A DNA stretch of 22,509 nucleotides from COE1 sp964445375 (GCA_964445375.1 CAYUKO010000058.1:1-22509); one strand, 5' to 3'; positions 1-8,400 are shown, counted from the stretch's first letter. Numbers and translations: made by a program. The notes: generated from the sequence alone by a model not told the origin.

Positions 1-2175
1 CATCTTGGATGCAATCTTAACAATACCATGAAGAATCGCATTGTTATAATCATCTACTGCTGCATGATAATCCTTGTCAAGCATACCGTTATCAATCAAT
101 TCCTTGATAGACTCCTGTGCAAGATATGGGTTAACTGCACTCGCACCATAACCAAGCAAGGTTGCAAAGTCATGTACTTCTCTTGGCTCCGCAGACTCTA
201 AGATAAGAGCAACGCTTGTTCTCTTCTTTGTACGAACCAAATGCTTCTGAATGGCTGAAACAGCAAGTAAAGAAGGAATTGCCACATGGTTTTCATCCAC
301 ACCACGGTCAGACAGAATAATGATATTTGCACCATCACGATACTCTCTGTCTACCTCCACATACAGTCTGTCGATTGCCTTTTCAAGGCTGGTATTCTTA
401 TAATAAGTAATTGGAATCTCAACGGTCTTGAATCCATCCTTCTTCATATTCTTAATCTTGAGTAAGTCTGTGGTTGTAAGGATTGGATTATTTACCTTAA
501 GCAAATGGCAGTTACGTTCTGTATCCTCTAAGATATTTCCTTCTTTTCCAATGTATACACTGGTAGAAGTAACAACTTCCTCACGAATAGCATCGATAGG
601 CGGGTTTGTAACCTGTGCAAATAACTGCTTGAAGGAATGGGATAACTGATGATGGCTCTTAGAAAGAGCTGGAATCGCAGTATCAACACCCATTGCTGCA
701 ATGGCTTCTGCACCGTTTAATGCCATTGGAAGAATGCTTGTCTTCAACTCTTCATACGTATAACCAAATGCCTTCTGCATTCTCTGACGCTCTTCATAAG
801 AGAACTCCGGTACTCTTACGTTTGGAATCTTAAGCTCCTTTAACGTAACAAGGTTGGAATCCAGCCATTCACCGTAAGGACGACGCTTTGCATATCTTTC
901 CTTCAAGGTATCATCATCAACAACTTCTCCCTTAACAGTATCAACCAGAAGCATCTTACCCGGACGAAGTCTGTCCTTCTTCACAACCTTAGTAGGATCG
1001 ATTGGCAACACACCAACCTCAGAAGAAAGAATCAGCTGATCATCCGAAGTAATATAGTAACGGGAAGGACGAAGTCCATTACGGTCAAGTACCGCACCCA
1101 TAACATCTCCATCGGAGAAAAGGATAGACGCCGGACCATCCCATGGCTCCATCATGGTTGCGTAATACTGATAGAAATCCTTCTTGCTCTGTGACATGGT
1201 CTTATTATTTGCCCATGGTTCCGGAATGGTAATCATAACTGCAAGTGGAAGATCCATACCGCTCATAACAAGAAATTCCAACGTATTATCAAGCATAGCT
1301 GAGTCAGAACCGGATGCATTGACTACTGGAAGAATCTTATAGAACTCTCCTTTTAAGTGGTCAGATTCCATATTTTCTTCACGGGCAAGCATCTTATCTA
1401 CGTTACCACGGATGGTATTGATTTCACCGTTATGTACGATAAATCGGTTTGGATGTGCTCTCTCCCAGCTTGGATTCGTGTTCGTAGAGAAACGGGAATG
1501 TACCATAGCGATTGCTGACTTGTAATCCTCGCTCTGTAAATCCATGAAAAATGTTCTAAGCTGTTTTACAAGGAACATACCTTTATAAACGATGGTTCTG
1601 CTGCTAAGTGATACGACATACGTATTATCAGAACTCTGTTCAAAAACTCGTCTTGCTATATAAAGCTTTCTGTCAAAATCAAGTCCCTTGGCAACATCAT
1701 TTGGCTTCTTGATAAATGCCTGCATGATACAAGGCATACACTCTACTGCTTTGTGGCCAAGAACGGAAGGTACACATGGAACTTCTCTCCATCCAAGGAA
1801 TTCTAAGCCTTCCTTCTCAACGATGATTTCAAACATCTTCTTAGCCTGATTTCTCTTGAGCTCATCCTGTGGGAAGAAGAACATACCGATACCATATTCA
1901 CGTTCACCACCAAGCTCAATACCAAGAGGCTTTGTTACCTTTGTGAAGAATTCATGGCAGATCTGTACCAGAATACCAACACCGTCACCGGTCTTACCTT
2001 CTGCATCCTTACCAGCTCTATGCTCCAGATTTTCTACAATCTTCAGCGCATTTTCTACTGTTTCGCGGCTCTTTGTACCCTTGATGTTAACAACAGCACC
2101 AATACCACAGTTGTCGTGTTCAAATTCTGCTCTATGAAGCGGTGCTTCCGGAACATTCATTTTTGCATCAAACAT
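1..2175 (-). CDS. gltB: Glutamate synthase large subunit, N-terminal 725 residues (runs off the window)
   Basis: This gene encodes the large subunit of glutamate synthase, which takes the amide of glutamine and, with 2-oxoglutarate, makes two glutamates in ammonia assimilation. The start ATG at 2175 has GGAGAA about 8 bases upstream. The product begins MFDAKMNVPEAP and reaches DNCGIG, so Cys23 is the expected N-terminal nucleophile of the class II glutamine amidotransferase domain after removal of a 22-residue propeptide. Other hallmarks follow: EHRAGKDAEGKTGDG, MVHSRFSTNTNPSW, HNGEINTIRGN, DRNGLRPSRYY and PGKMLLVDT. From about residue 450 the central domain starts. The FMN-binding synthase domain and iron-sulfur cysteines lie beyond base 1. 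The frame is open without stops from 2175 to the edge. Expected full length is about 1500 residues. Identity is very secure; the symbol gltA is also used in Bacillus. Confidence 0.96.
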   Translation of the reverse strand, partial: MFDAKMNVPEAPLHRAEFEHDNCGIGAVVNIKGTKSRETVENALKIVENLEHRAGKDAEGKTGDGVGILVQICHEFFTKVTKPLGIELGGEREYGIGMFFFPQDELKRNQAKKMFEIIVEKEGLEFLGWREVPCVPSVLGHKAVECMPCIMQAFIKKPNDVAKGLDFDRKLYIARRVFEQSSDNTYVVSLSSRTIVYKGMFLVKQLRTFFMDLQSEDYKSAIAMVHSRFSTNTNPSWERAHPNRFIVHNGEINTIRGNVDKMLAREENMESDHLKGEFYKILPVVNASGSDSAMLDNTLEFLVMSGMDLPLAVMITIPEPWANNKTMSQSKKDFYQYYATMMEPWDGPASILFSDGDVMGAVLDRNGLRPSRYYITSDDQLILSSEVGVLPIDPTKVVKKDRLRPGKMLLVDTVKGEVVDDDTLKERYAKRRPYGEWLDSNLVTLKELKIPNVRVPEFSYEERQRMQKAFGYTYEELKTSILPMALNGAEAIAAMGVDTAIPALSKSHHQLSHSFKQLFAQVTNPPIDAIREEVVTSTSVYIGKEGNILEDTERNCHLLKVNNPILTTTDLLKIKNMKKDGFKTVEIPITYYKNTSLEKAIDRLYVEVDREYRDGANIIILSDRGVDENHVAIPSLLAVSAIQKHLVRTKKRTSVALILESAEPREVHDFATLLGYGASAVNPYLAQESIKELIDNGMLDKDYHAAVDDYNNAILHGIVKIASKM

Positions 2176-2326
2176 CTTTCTTTCTCCTATCTATCTTTTT
2201 TGCTTTCGCTGCCAACTTATATTTAGTCCCTTTCTATGCATCAGTTTTCATATGCCAATCAGGTTCGTCAGCTTCCATTATCAGCTTAATAATCAATTCA
2301 ATACTTTGTAACACTGCTGTCAGATA

Positions 2327-2389
2327 TGAAAAACAAAAAAAGCAACCAAAAAGACGAGGGTATCTCCCTTAACCGCCTTTGGTTGCTTT
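2327..2389 (-). terminator. Intrinsic terminator in the gltB leader, probable attenuator
   Basis: On the minus strand, arm AAAGCAACCAAA (2389-2378) pairs over 12 bp with TTTGGTTGCTTT (2350-2339), followed by a run of seven T, a G and five more T. It sits between the gltB promoter and gltB, so it must be passed for gltB to be made, which suggests attenuation. Its 5' arm overlaps a competing hairpin, AACC-AAAGGC-GGTT, whose six-base loop has A at position 1 and G at position 4, as in the hexaloops bound by ANTAR antiterminators. A second hairpin, AGGG-AGATA-CCCT, lies in the terminator loop but lacks that loop pattern. The same terminator would also stop transcripts arriving from the OPT/PqqD genes. 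Terminator: seen directly. Regulator type: inference. Confidence 0.8.
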
Positions 2390-2412
2390 GTACGCTATAT
2401 TGAATTTTTTTC

Positions 2413-2441
2413 ATTATAGAAAAATTTTTTTCATTTGTAAA
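2413..2441 (-). promoter_or_regulatory. Sigma-A-type promoter for gltB
   Basis: On the minus strand, TTTACA (2441-2436) is followed by a 17-base spacer and a perfect TATAAT (2418-2413). That is a near-consensus housekeeping promoter. Transcription should begin near 2406, giving a leader of about 230 bases ahead of gltB. The rest of 2176-2467 holds the leader terminator and no convincing gene. Confidence 0.85.
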
Positions 2442-2467
2442 GAGAAATTTGCATAAAAATATAAACT

Positions 2468-2812
2468 TTATTTTCCATACACAATAAACGAATTCCTTTT
2501 TAGTATTTGAAAAAAGCTCACAGCACGCTCAAATAGCGGCTCTGCGTCCTTGCCAAAATGGGCCTTTAAACACATGCAAATATCATAAATCGTCCTTTTT
2601 CCATCCATCTGTTCCCAGACAAAGCTTCCTATCTCGTCCAGTTCAATATAACTTTTCTTCGGTCTGTGAAAAATCAACTGCGCCACTCTATTATAGAATC
2701 CCCTGTTTATGACTTCCACTTCAATTCGTCCATTTTCCTTTTTTTCGAAACATAAGCGTGGATTATAACTTGGAATATAATCAAGATAATTCTCCTTTTC
2801 CTTCCGCTTCAT
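2468..2812 (-). CDS. PqqD-like small protein (RiPP recognition element fold)
   Basis: The 114-residue product resembles the PqqD family, small proteins that bind leader peptides and present them to radical-SAM or other modifying enzymes in RiPP pathways. The family pattern is visible in the second half: YIELDEIGSFVWEQMDGKRT, then IYDICMCLKAHFG, then a helix ending in FFQILKRNSFI. About 50 residues precede this core, rich in charged residues and including a PRLCFEKKENGRIEVEV strand-like stretch. The ATG lies five bases after the stop of the OPT transporter, with no strong spaced ribosome site of its own (only an AGGT directly before ATG), so translation is probably coupled. No radical-SAM enzyme, peptidase or precursor peptide is seen in the window, so its partner is unknown. 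A link to peptide handling by the OPT transporter is an inference from gene order. Confidence 0.8.
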   Translation of the reverse strand: MKRKEKENYLDYIPSYNPRLCFEKKENGRIEVEVINRGFYNRVAQLIFHRPKKSYIELDEIGSFVWEQMDGKRTIYDICMCLKAHFGKDAEPLFERAVSFFQILKRNSFIVYGK

Positions 2813-2817
2813 ACCTG

Positions 2818-4722
2818 TTACCTGCTCCCTTTCTTTTCCCTGTTCATAAAGAACACGATCGATGCAAGCAAAGCCGCAAAGAATGCCAGACCTCCTATAT
2901 TCCCAAGTCTTATGACTCCCGAAAGATTTATCCAGTCTGCAAAACTCTTTCCGTCCATTTTCACAATGGCAAATACCGCAAGCAGAATTCCTACCAGTCC
3001 TTCTCCTGCAATCAAACCTGAGGTATACAATGTGCCATTTCCAATTCTTCTCTTTCGCTCTTCTTCACAAATTCCCTTTTTCTTCTCCATATAGAGTCTG
3101 ACAAGTCCGCCTGCCATAATCGGTGTACTTAAGTGAATGGGCAAATATAAGCCCACTGCAAAAGGCAATACCGGAATGCCTAGAATCTCAACAACAACGG
3201 CAATTCCAACACCACTTAACACAAGTGTCCATGGAAGATTGCCTCCCATAACACCCTCTACGACCATTTTCATTAAGGATGCCTGTGGCGCCGGAAGCTC
3301 TGTGGAACCGTAGCCCCATGCTGCATTTAATAAATAAAGCACACCTCCTATGGTTATTGCTGCCACCAATGCACCAATCAACTCACCGATCTGCTGTAAC
3401 ACAGGAGTTGCTCCTACAATATAGCCTGTTTTCAAATCCTGCGAGGTATCACCTGCCATGGCAGCAATAATGCAAATGACAGAACCAATGGCGATTGCTG
3501 CAATCATACCGCTTGTTCCCGTATTTCCTGTCTGTTTTAACAAAATAGCTGCCAGTAGAAGCGTTGCTATTGTCATACCGGATACCGGATTATTGCTGCT
3601 TCCCACTAAGCCAACCATTCGGGAAGAAACCGTAGCAAAGAAAAAGCCAAAAACAATGATAATCATGGCTCCCCCAAGGTTAATCGGAATCAACGGGCAA
3701 AGCCACATAAAAACAGCCATAACACCAATACCAAGTAGTACGATGGCACTTGGAAGGTCTTTCTGTGTCCTTATCGTACTGCCTGTCTGAAAGCTAAATC
3801 CCTTTATCGCTTCTCCAAAGGTCTTGATGATTAAGGGAAACGACTTCAATAAACTGATTAAGCCCCCTGCTAATACTGTTCCTGCCCCGATATATCGAAT
3901 ATAGTTACTCCAGATATCCCAGGTTCCCATTTCATGGATCGGAGTGGTCGCTGGATAGAGTATGGAATCCATACCAAACAGTGCAATTAGGGGCATGATT
4001 GCAAACCACGCAACCAAACCACCCGAAAGCATGTAAGAAGCAATCTTTGGTCCGCAGATAAAGCCAACACCTGCCAACGCAGGGAGCACATCCATTCCAA
4101 AGCCTGCACCCTTATAACTTTTTATCTCATAATCAACTTCACTCGGAAACAGCTTTAATCCATCAGCAACGAATTTATAAGCTGCGGAGATTCCAAGTCC
4201 TGCAAATACGGTGCTTGCAGATGTTCCACCTTCTTCTCCGGCAAGAAGTACTTCCGCGCAGGCAGTTCCTTCGGGATAAGGAAGCACTCCATGTTCTTTT
4301 ACGATCAAAGCAGCACGAAGCGGCACCATAAATAAAACGCCTAAAACACCTCCACAAAACGCAATTACTGCAATTTCCAGAAAAGATGGTGCCTCGGTAC
4401 CATTTTCTGATGCCCACATAAAAAGAACTGGCATGGTAAAAATTGCCCCGGCAGCTAACGACTCCCCGGCGGAACCAATACTTTGCACCATGTTATTCTC
4501 TAAAATGGAATCCTTGCGCAGAATAAACCGAAGGATTCCCATAGAAATAACTGCTGCCGGTATTGATGCCGATACGGTAATGCCTACTCTAAGCCCAAGA
4601 TATGCATTGGCGCCACCAAATAAAATAGCCAGAAGTGCACCAAGGATAATCGATGTAACGCTAAATTCCGGCAACTTCTTATCTGCCGGAATAAACGGTT
4701 TAAAATCTTTTTGTTCACTCAT
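2818..4722 (-). CDS. OPT-family oligopeptide transporter
   Basis: This is a 634-residue polytopic membrane protein of the oligopeptide transporter (OPT) family, proton-coupled importers of small peptides or metal chelates. Family signatures are clear: GANAYLGLRVGITVSASIPA near the N terminus, LPYPEGTACAEVLLAGEEGG, SSNNPVSGMTIATLLLAA in the middle and GDTSQDLKTGYIVGATP after it. More than a dozen hydrophobic segments run through the protein and it ends with a basic NREKKGSR tail. I start it at ATG 4722 because AAAGGTGA lies 7 bases upstream; an in-frame ATG at 4797 would add 25 residues encoded inside the preceding terminator hairpin and is unlikely. The PqqD-like gene follows at 5 bases, so the two probably form one transcript. 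Substrate cannot be told from sequence. I see no clear promoter in the short gap after the terminator. Confidence 0.93.
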   Translation of the reverse strand: MSEQKDFKPFIPADKKLPEFSVTSIILGALLAILFGGANAYLGLRVGITVSASIPAAVISMGILRFILRKDSILENNMVQSIGSAGESLAAGAIFTMPVLFMWASENGTEAPSFLEIAVIAFCGGVLGVLFMVPLRAALIVKEHGVLPYPEGTACAEVLLAGEEGGTSASTVFAGLGISAAYKFVADGLKLFPSEVDYEIKSYKGAGFGMDVLPALAGVGFICGPKIASYMLSGGLVAWFAIMPLIALFGMDSILYPATTPIHEMGTWDIWSNYIRYIGAGTVLAGGLISLLKSFPLIIKTFGEAIKGFSFQTGSTIRTQKDLPSAIVLLGIGVMAVFMWLCPLIPINLGGAMIIIVFGFFFATVSSRMVGLVGSSNNPVSGMTIATLLLAAILLKQTGNTGTSGMIAAIAIGSVICIIAAMAGDTSQDLKTGYIVGATPVLQQIGELIGALVAAITIGGVLYLLNAAWGYGSTELPAPQASLMKMVVEGVMGGNLPWTLVLSGVGIAVVVEILGIPVLPFAVGLYLPIHLSTPIMAGGLVRLYMEKKKGICEEERKRRIGNGTLYTSGLIAGEGLVGILLAVFAIVKMDGKSFADWINLSGVIRLGNIGGLAFFAALLASIVFFMNREKKGSR

Positions 4723-4773
4723 AATGTTTTCACCTTTATCCTTAGTATGCACGGAACCAATCTCTTTATGCAC

Positions 4774-4821
4774 AAAAAAATGAAAGCATGAGAACAATTA
4801 CTTAATCATGCTTTCATTTTT
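4774..4821 (-). terminator. Strong intrinsic terminator after the ABC transporter operon
   Basis: Arms at 4777-4791 and 4806-4820 pair perfectly over 15 bp (TGAAAGCATGA core) around a 14-base loop. On the minus strand seven T follow the start of the descending arm, fitting a terminator for the ATPase gene, which ends at 4845. The plus strand also ends in five T, so it could work in both directions, but no plus-strand gene points at it. It insulates the transport operon from the OPT gene. Confidence 0.88.
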
Positions 4822-4844
4822 ACTATCTTACATACCTAAAAATC

Positions 4845-6494
4845 TTAATCAATTACCAGCTTTCCGGTTGCTATATATTTTCCTGATTTCCGGTCAAACA
4901 GTAAAATATAATCTCCAGCCATTCCGAAATTGACTTTTGTTCCAATCTGGTATACAATGCCGCCAAAAACAACACTGGTAAGTAAATAATCACCTATGCG
5001 AAGCTTGATCGTTGATTCCATTCCCGTAGGCATTGCTCCATAAACGATACCCTCTAATGCCCCATTCTCAGAAATTCTGATATTTTCCGGTCTGATACCA
5101 ATTACAAAATCTTCATTTGTAATCACTGGCTCTTCCTTTAGGGTGTAATCATCTTCATTTACTTTTGCAATGTGATAGATAAAAGATTCATCCTTGTTGG
5201 TCTTTTCTACACTCTTTTTGTCTTTGAGCATAGTTTGATAAGCAAGCTCTGCTTCCTTTTCTTTCGTATCTCGCTCTGCAAACCATTGCTTTAATTCTAC
5301 CTGCTGTGTCGGAATAAAACGTGCTTTGATACCATCTAAAATTGATACCCGGATACTTCCATCACTCTCCTGACTACCCTTTGCTTCCACAAAGTTAATA
5401 GAAGGATTACCAACAAAATCAGCAACAAATAAATTATTGGGCTTATTATATACGGTCAACGGTTGATCATACTGCTGCAATACTCCATTGTTAATAAGAC
5501 AAATCTTGGTTGCAAGTGTCATCGCTTCCATCTGATCGTGCGTAACATAGACAAAAGTGCTTCCTGTTTCTAAATGAAGTCTTTGTAATTCATATCGCAT
5601 TTCCAAGCGTAATTTTGCATCCAGATTTGATAATGGTTCATCCATGAACAATACTTCCGGTTCAGGAGCAAGTGTTCGTGCAATCGCAACTCTTTGCTGC
5701 TGACCACCTGATAATTCTGCCGGATAACGTTTCATAAACATACCAATTTTAACAATGCGGGAAACCCTTCTTACAGCCAAATCCACTTCTTCTTTTGTCA
5801 TCTTACGTACAGATGTCTGTACTTTTCCATTCACTACAACTTCACTATTTTCGTTAAGTTCCTGACCTTTTTTCTTTAATGCATCCAGCATTTCATTCAG
5901 CTTTTGAGTCAATTCCTCACTTTTCTTCTTTGCTGCTTCTTTGGGATTTTCTGCTTCATGTATCTTATATCCAAACAATGTTTTCGCGGTATATATGGAA
6001 ATCGTATACTGATCAATAAATTTCAGATATACTTTATCCATATCCAATTTTCCATGTTTGTCTCTACACTCTTCCACTAATTTTTTTATCTCATTCCCAT
6101 CCCTTAAAGCTATTACTAAGTCTCTCATTGTCTTCACATCAAAATGAATGACAGGAAACTCTTCTTTTCTATTGCTTAAACCAAATGCAATATTCTGATA
6201 TACTGTCATATTTGGCCAAAGCGCATAATTCTGAAATAGAAATCCGACTTTTCTTTTATTTGCCGGAACATTAATTCCTGCATCACTATCAAAAACAACC
6301 CTGTCACCAATTTTTATCTGTCCGCTTGTTGGAGTCTCCAATCCTGCAATCATACGTAAAGTAGTTGTCTTTCCACAACCAGAAGGCCCAAGCAACGTTA
6401 TAAAAGAGTTATCCTCCATTTCCAAATTCAAGTTCTCTACTGCATAAAATTTTCCCCATCTCTTGGTTACATTTGTTAATTTTATTGCTGGCAT
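4845..6494 (-). CDS. ABC transporter ATP-binding protein with an internal insertion
   Basis: This 549-residue cytoplasmic ATPase powers the adjacent permease. Visible motifs are Walker A GPSGCGKTT (36-44, Lys42), Q-loop Gln88 in FQNYALWPNM, signature LSGGQ (261-265), Walker B LFMDEP (Asp285, Glu286) and H-loop His319. In relatives such as MalK or FbpC, Q-loop and signature lie about 50 residues apart; here it is 173, because some 120 charged residues (about 111-231) are inserted in the helical subdomain, including a probable helix rich in Lys and Glu at 185-215. The C-terminal TOBE-like part is also long. I chose ATG 6494 since GGAGGAG lies 6 bases upstream; the in-frame ATG at 6509 overlaps that site. 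The start follows the permease stop after one base, and the ribosome site lies inside the permease's last codons, implying coupling. Confidence 0.92.
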   Translation of the reverse strand: MPAIKLTNVTKRWGKFYAVENLNLEMEDNSFITLLGPSGCGKTTTLRMIAGLETPTSGQIKIGDRVVFDSDAGINVPANKRKVGFLFQNYALWPNMTVYQNIAFGLSNRKEEFPVIHFDVKTMRDLVIALRDGNEIKKLVEECRDKHGKLDMDKVYLKFIDQYTISIYTAKTLFGYKIHEAENPKEAAKKKSEELTQKLNEMLDALKKKGQELNENSEVVVNGKVQTSVRKMTKEEVDLAVRRVSRIVKIGMFMKRYPAELSGGQQQRVAIARTLAPEPEVLFMDEPLSNLDAKLRLEMRYELQRLHLETGSTFVYVTHDQMEAMTLATKICLINNGVLQQYDQPLTVYNKPNNLFVADFVGNPSINFVEAKGSQESDGSIRVSILDGIKARFIPTQQVELKQWFAERDTKEKEAELAYQTMLKDKKSVEKTNKDESFIYHIAKVNEDDYTLKEEPVITNEDFVIGIRPENIRISENGALEGIVYGAMPTGMESTIKLRIGDYLLTSVVFGGIVYQIGTKVNFGMAGDYILLFDRKSGKYIATGKLVID

Positions 6495-6495
6495 A

Positions 6496-8328
6496 TTAAT
6501 CTCCTCCAATACCCTCGTCTATACTAGCACCTGTCCATTTATTTACTAATGTGTTAAAGAATAATATTGTCACAATCAATATCAGATTAATTGCACTTGA
6601 GAAAGCATATAATCCCATTTCATCAAAATAATCTAATGTCGTTGAGAGAATGAATCCCTGTGTACACAACAATAAAAACAATGACAATTCTCTTAAGCAT
6701 GTCATAAATGGAAGCATGTATCCATTAATAATAGATGACTTCTGAATCGGAATAATGATATGAATCATTCTCTTGTGCCATGGCAAATCCTGAATAATGG
6801 CCGCTTCTTCAATTTCATTACTCAATTGCAGCATAGAGTTCAATGCACTTCTACTTGCAAAAGGAATATATTTTACTACTCCTGCTATGATCAATAACGT
6901 ATATGTATTAAACAAATTAATCTTTTCATTGGAAAACAGAATGAAAAATGCTGCACCTACTGCAAGAGAAGGCATTAAATACGGCAGAAATGCCACTCCA
7001 TTTACATAATTTGCCCATTTACTTCTACGTTTCTTGGCTACCGCATAACCGATTAGTGTTCCTATCGTTCCTGCAATCAGGGCACAGCATACTGCAACAA
7101 AAAGTGTTCCTAAGAATGCTTTCCAGATCATTGGATTATACAAAATACCAAACTGACCGTATAAACCATTTTCTGTTACATTTTCCCTGGTCAACCACCA
7201 CTTTGTTGTAAGTGCACTAACATCCCCTGTATATAAGAAACTATAATCTCCCGGATTTGGAAGAAAGGTTTCTAATGCAAAGGATAAAATCGGGAATATA
7301 CTTGTAAAGAATGTTGCAATAATAAAGATTACTGCAATCAGGTATTTTCCTATTTTTCCCAGGTTGATTCTTGATATCTGGCCGCTCTTTCCGGTAACTG
7401 TTGTATAATTTTTGCGGCTGCGTAAGCTCATCTGGTTCATTAACAGAATCGCTACACCAAATACCATCATAATAATTGCTAAAATACTCGCCTCTCCTGT
7501 GTATTTGGAATTAAGTGATATATACTTTGTAGACAAAGTAGTAAGCCCCAGGTAATGAGGTACCGGATAACTTCCCATTGCACTTCCAAATACAAGAAGA
7601 ATCGTAGACAAAATGGCAGGCTTTACCATTGGTAAAGTAATGCGAAACATAATTTTCCACTTGGGTGTATCCAAAATGGTTGCTGCCTCTTCCAAATTGG
7701 CATCCATATTACGGAAAATACCGCCAATCAAAATATACGCAAACGGGGCATAATGCAACCCCAGTACAACAGCACTTGGAAACAATCCCTGACACAACCA
7801 TTTCGGTGCGCATATGCCGAACAAAGATGCAAGTAAGCCATTTGCCGTTCCAGTCACTGCATTACTGTTAAAAACATTTTGCCATACTACAGCTAACGTC
7901 CATTGTGGCATAATATATGGGAAGATAAAAATAGAGCTTAGATATTTCTTGCATTTCATATTGGTTCTCGTTACCAGAAAAGCAAATATTCCACCATATA
8001 AAATTGCAATGGCACAGGTAAATACAGCTAAAAGCACGGTGTTTAAAAGGGGCATCCAAAGATTTGTTCTTGCAAGCTTACTCGTAAACAAATCCATATA
8101 ATTAACAAGCGAATAACCACTCGCCTTTTTCGTCAGATAAGCATCTATCGTTCCCGGATGAATCTTAAAGGTATCTTCTACAATAGCTATAATAGGGGCA
8201 ACTGTTGTAAAAGTTAATACAATACCAAATAATAATAAAATAATATTCTGCGGTACCGAAAAATACGTTTTTAATTTATTAAGGGTGATAGACAATTTTC
8301 CTGACTCTTTTGTCGTACCATGATTCAT
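6496..8328 (-). CDS. Two-domain ABC transporter permease (Fe3+/FbpB-type)
   Basis: The 610-residue inner membrane protein fuses two permease domains, as in FbpB-like transporters of the binding-protein-dependent class. About 12 hydrophobic segments are visible, six per half. Each half has a cytoplasmic EAA loop that docks on the ATPase: EEAATILDTPKWK (from Glu214) and EEAAIIQDLPWHK (from Glu508). The Gly normally found six residues after the first Glu is Asp in both (Asp220, Asp514), which is unusual. The remaining features (I-x-LP in the first loop, I-x-IP in the second) are kept. ATG 8328 has GGAG 8 bases upstream. The gene lies between the binding protein and the ATPase, so the three should form one transporter. 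The family often takes up Fe3+, thiamine, polyamines or sugar phosphates; the substrate here is not determined. Confidence 0.9.
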   Translation of the reverse strand: MNHGTTKESGKLSITLNKLKTYFSVPQNIILLLFGIVLTFTTVAPIIAIVEDTFKIHPGTIDAYLTKKASGYSLVNYMDLFTSKLARTNLWMPLLNTVLLAVFTCAIAILYGGIFAFLVTRTNMKCKKYLSSIFIFPYIMPQWTLAVVWQNVFNSNAVTGTANGLLASLFGICAPKWLCQGLFPSAVVLGLHYAPFAYILIGGIFRNMDANLEEAATILDTPKWKIMFRITLPMVKPAILSTILLVFGSAMGSYPVPHYLGLTTLSTKYISLNSKYTGEASILAIIMMVFGVAILLMNQMSLRSRKNYTTVTGKSGQISRINLGKIGKYLIAVIFIIATFFTSIFPILSFALETFLPNPGDYSFLYTGDVSALTTKWWLTRENVTENGLYGQFGILYNPMIWKAFLGTLFVAVCCALIAGTIGTLIGYAVAKKRRSKWANYVNGVAFLPYLMPSLAVGAAFFILFSNEKINLFNTYTLLIIAGVVKYIPFASRSALNSMLQLSNEIEEAAIIQDLPWHKRMIHIIIPIQKSSIINGYMLPFMTCLRELSLFLLLCTQGFILSTTLDYFDEMGLYAFSSAINLILIVTILFFNTLVNKWTGASIDEGIGGD

Positions 8329-8351
8329 AATTTCGTCTCCTTTTAGATAAA

Positions 8352-8400
8352 GTACCGTAAAACAGCTATATTACGTTCCATTGATACTGTTTTACGGCAC
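8352..8400 (-). other. Stem-loop between binding-protein and permease genes
   Basis: CCGTAAAACAG (8355-8365) and CTGTTTTACGG (8387-8397) form a perfect 11-bp inverted repeat; two more pairs form beyond a mismatch. The loop is 21 bases. No run of T follows on the minus strand, so it is not a standard terminator. Such hairpins after a binding-protein gene often protect its mRNA or cut down read-through, keeping binding protein in excess over permease. That role is inferred. Confidence 0.65.

Noticed and set aside
2234..2278. 14-codon minus-strand frame (MEADEPDWHMKTDA) in the gltB leader, as an upstream peptide
   Set aside because: No ribosome site before its ATG and no codon bias or stalling motif; a frame this short is expected by chance.
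428..2372. Several plus-strand frames across 428-649 and 1856-2372
   Set aside because: They lie opposite gltB and its leader, have no family features, and gltB fully explains the coding signal.
2339..2406. T-box-like stretch AAAGGCGGTTAAGGG in the gltB leader
   Set aside because: Only loosely like the T-box core, and just about 17-20 leader bases precede it, leaving no room for Stem I and a specifier loop.
4723..4797. 25-residue N-terminal extension of the OPT transporter
   Set aside because: It would be encoded in the terminator hairpin and lacks a ribosome site; ATG 4722 has one and gives the normal family start.
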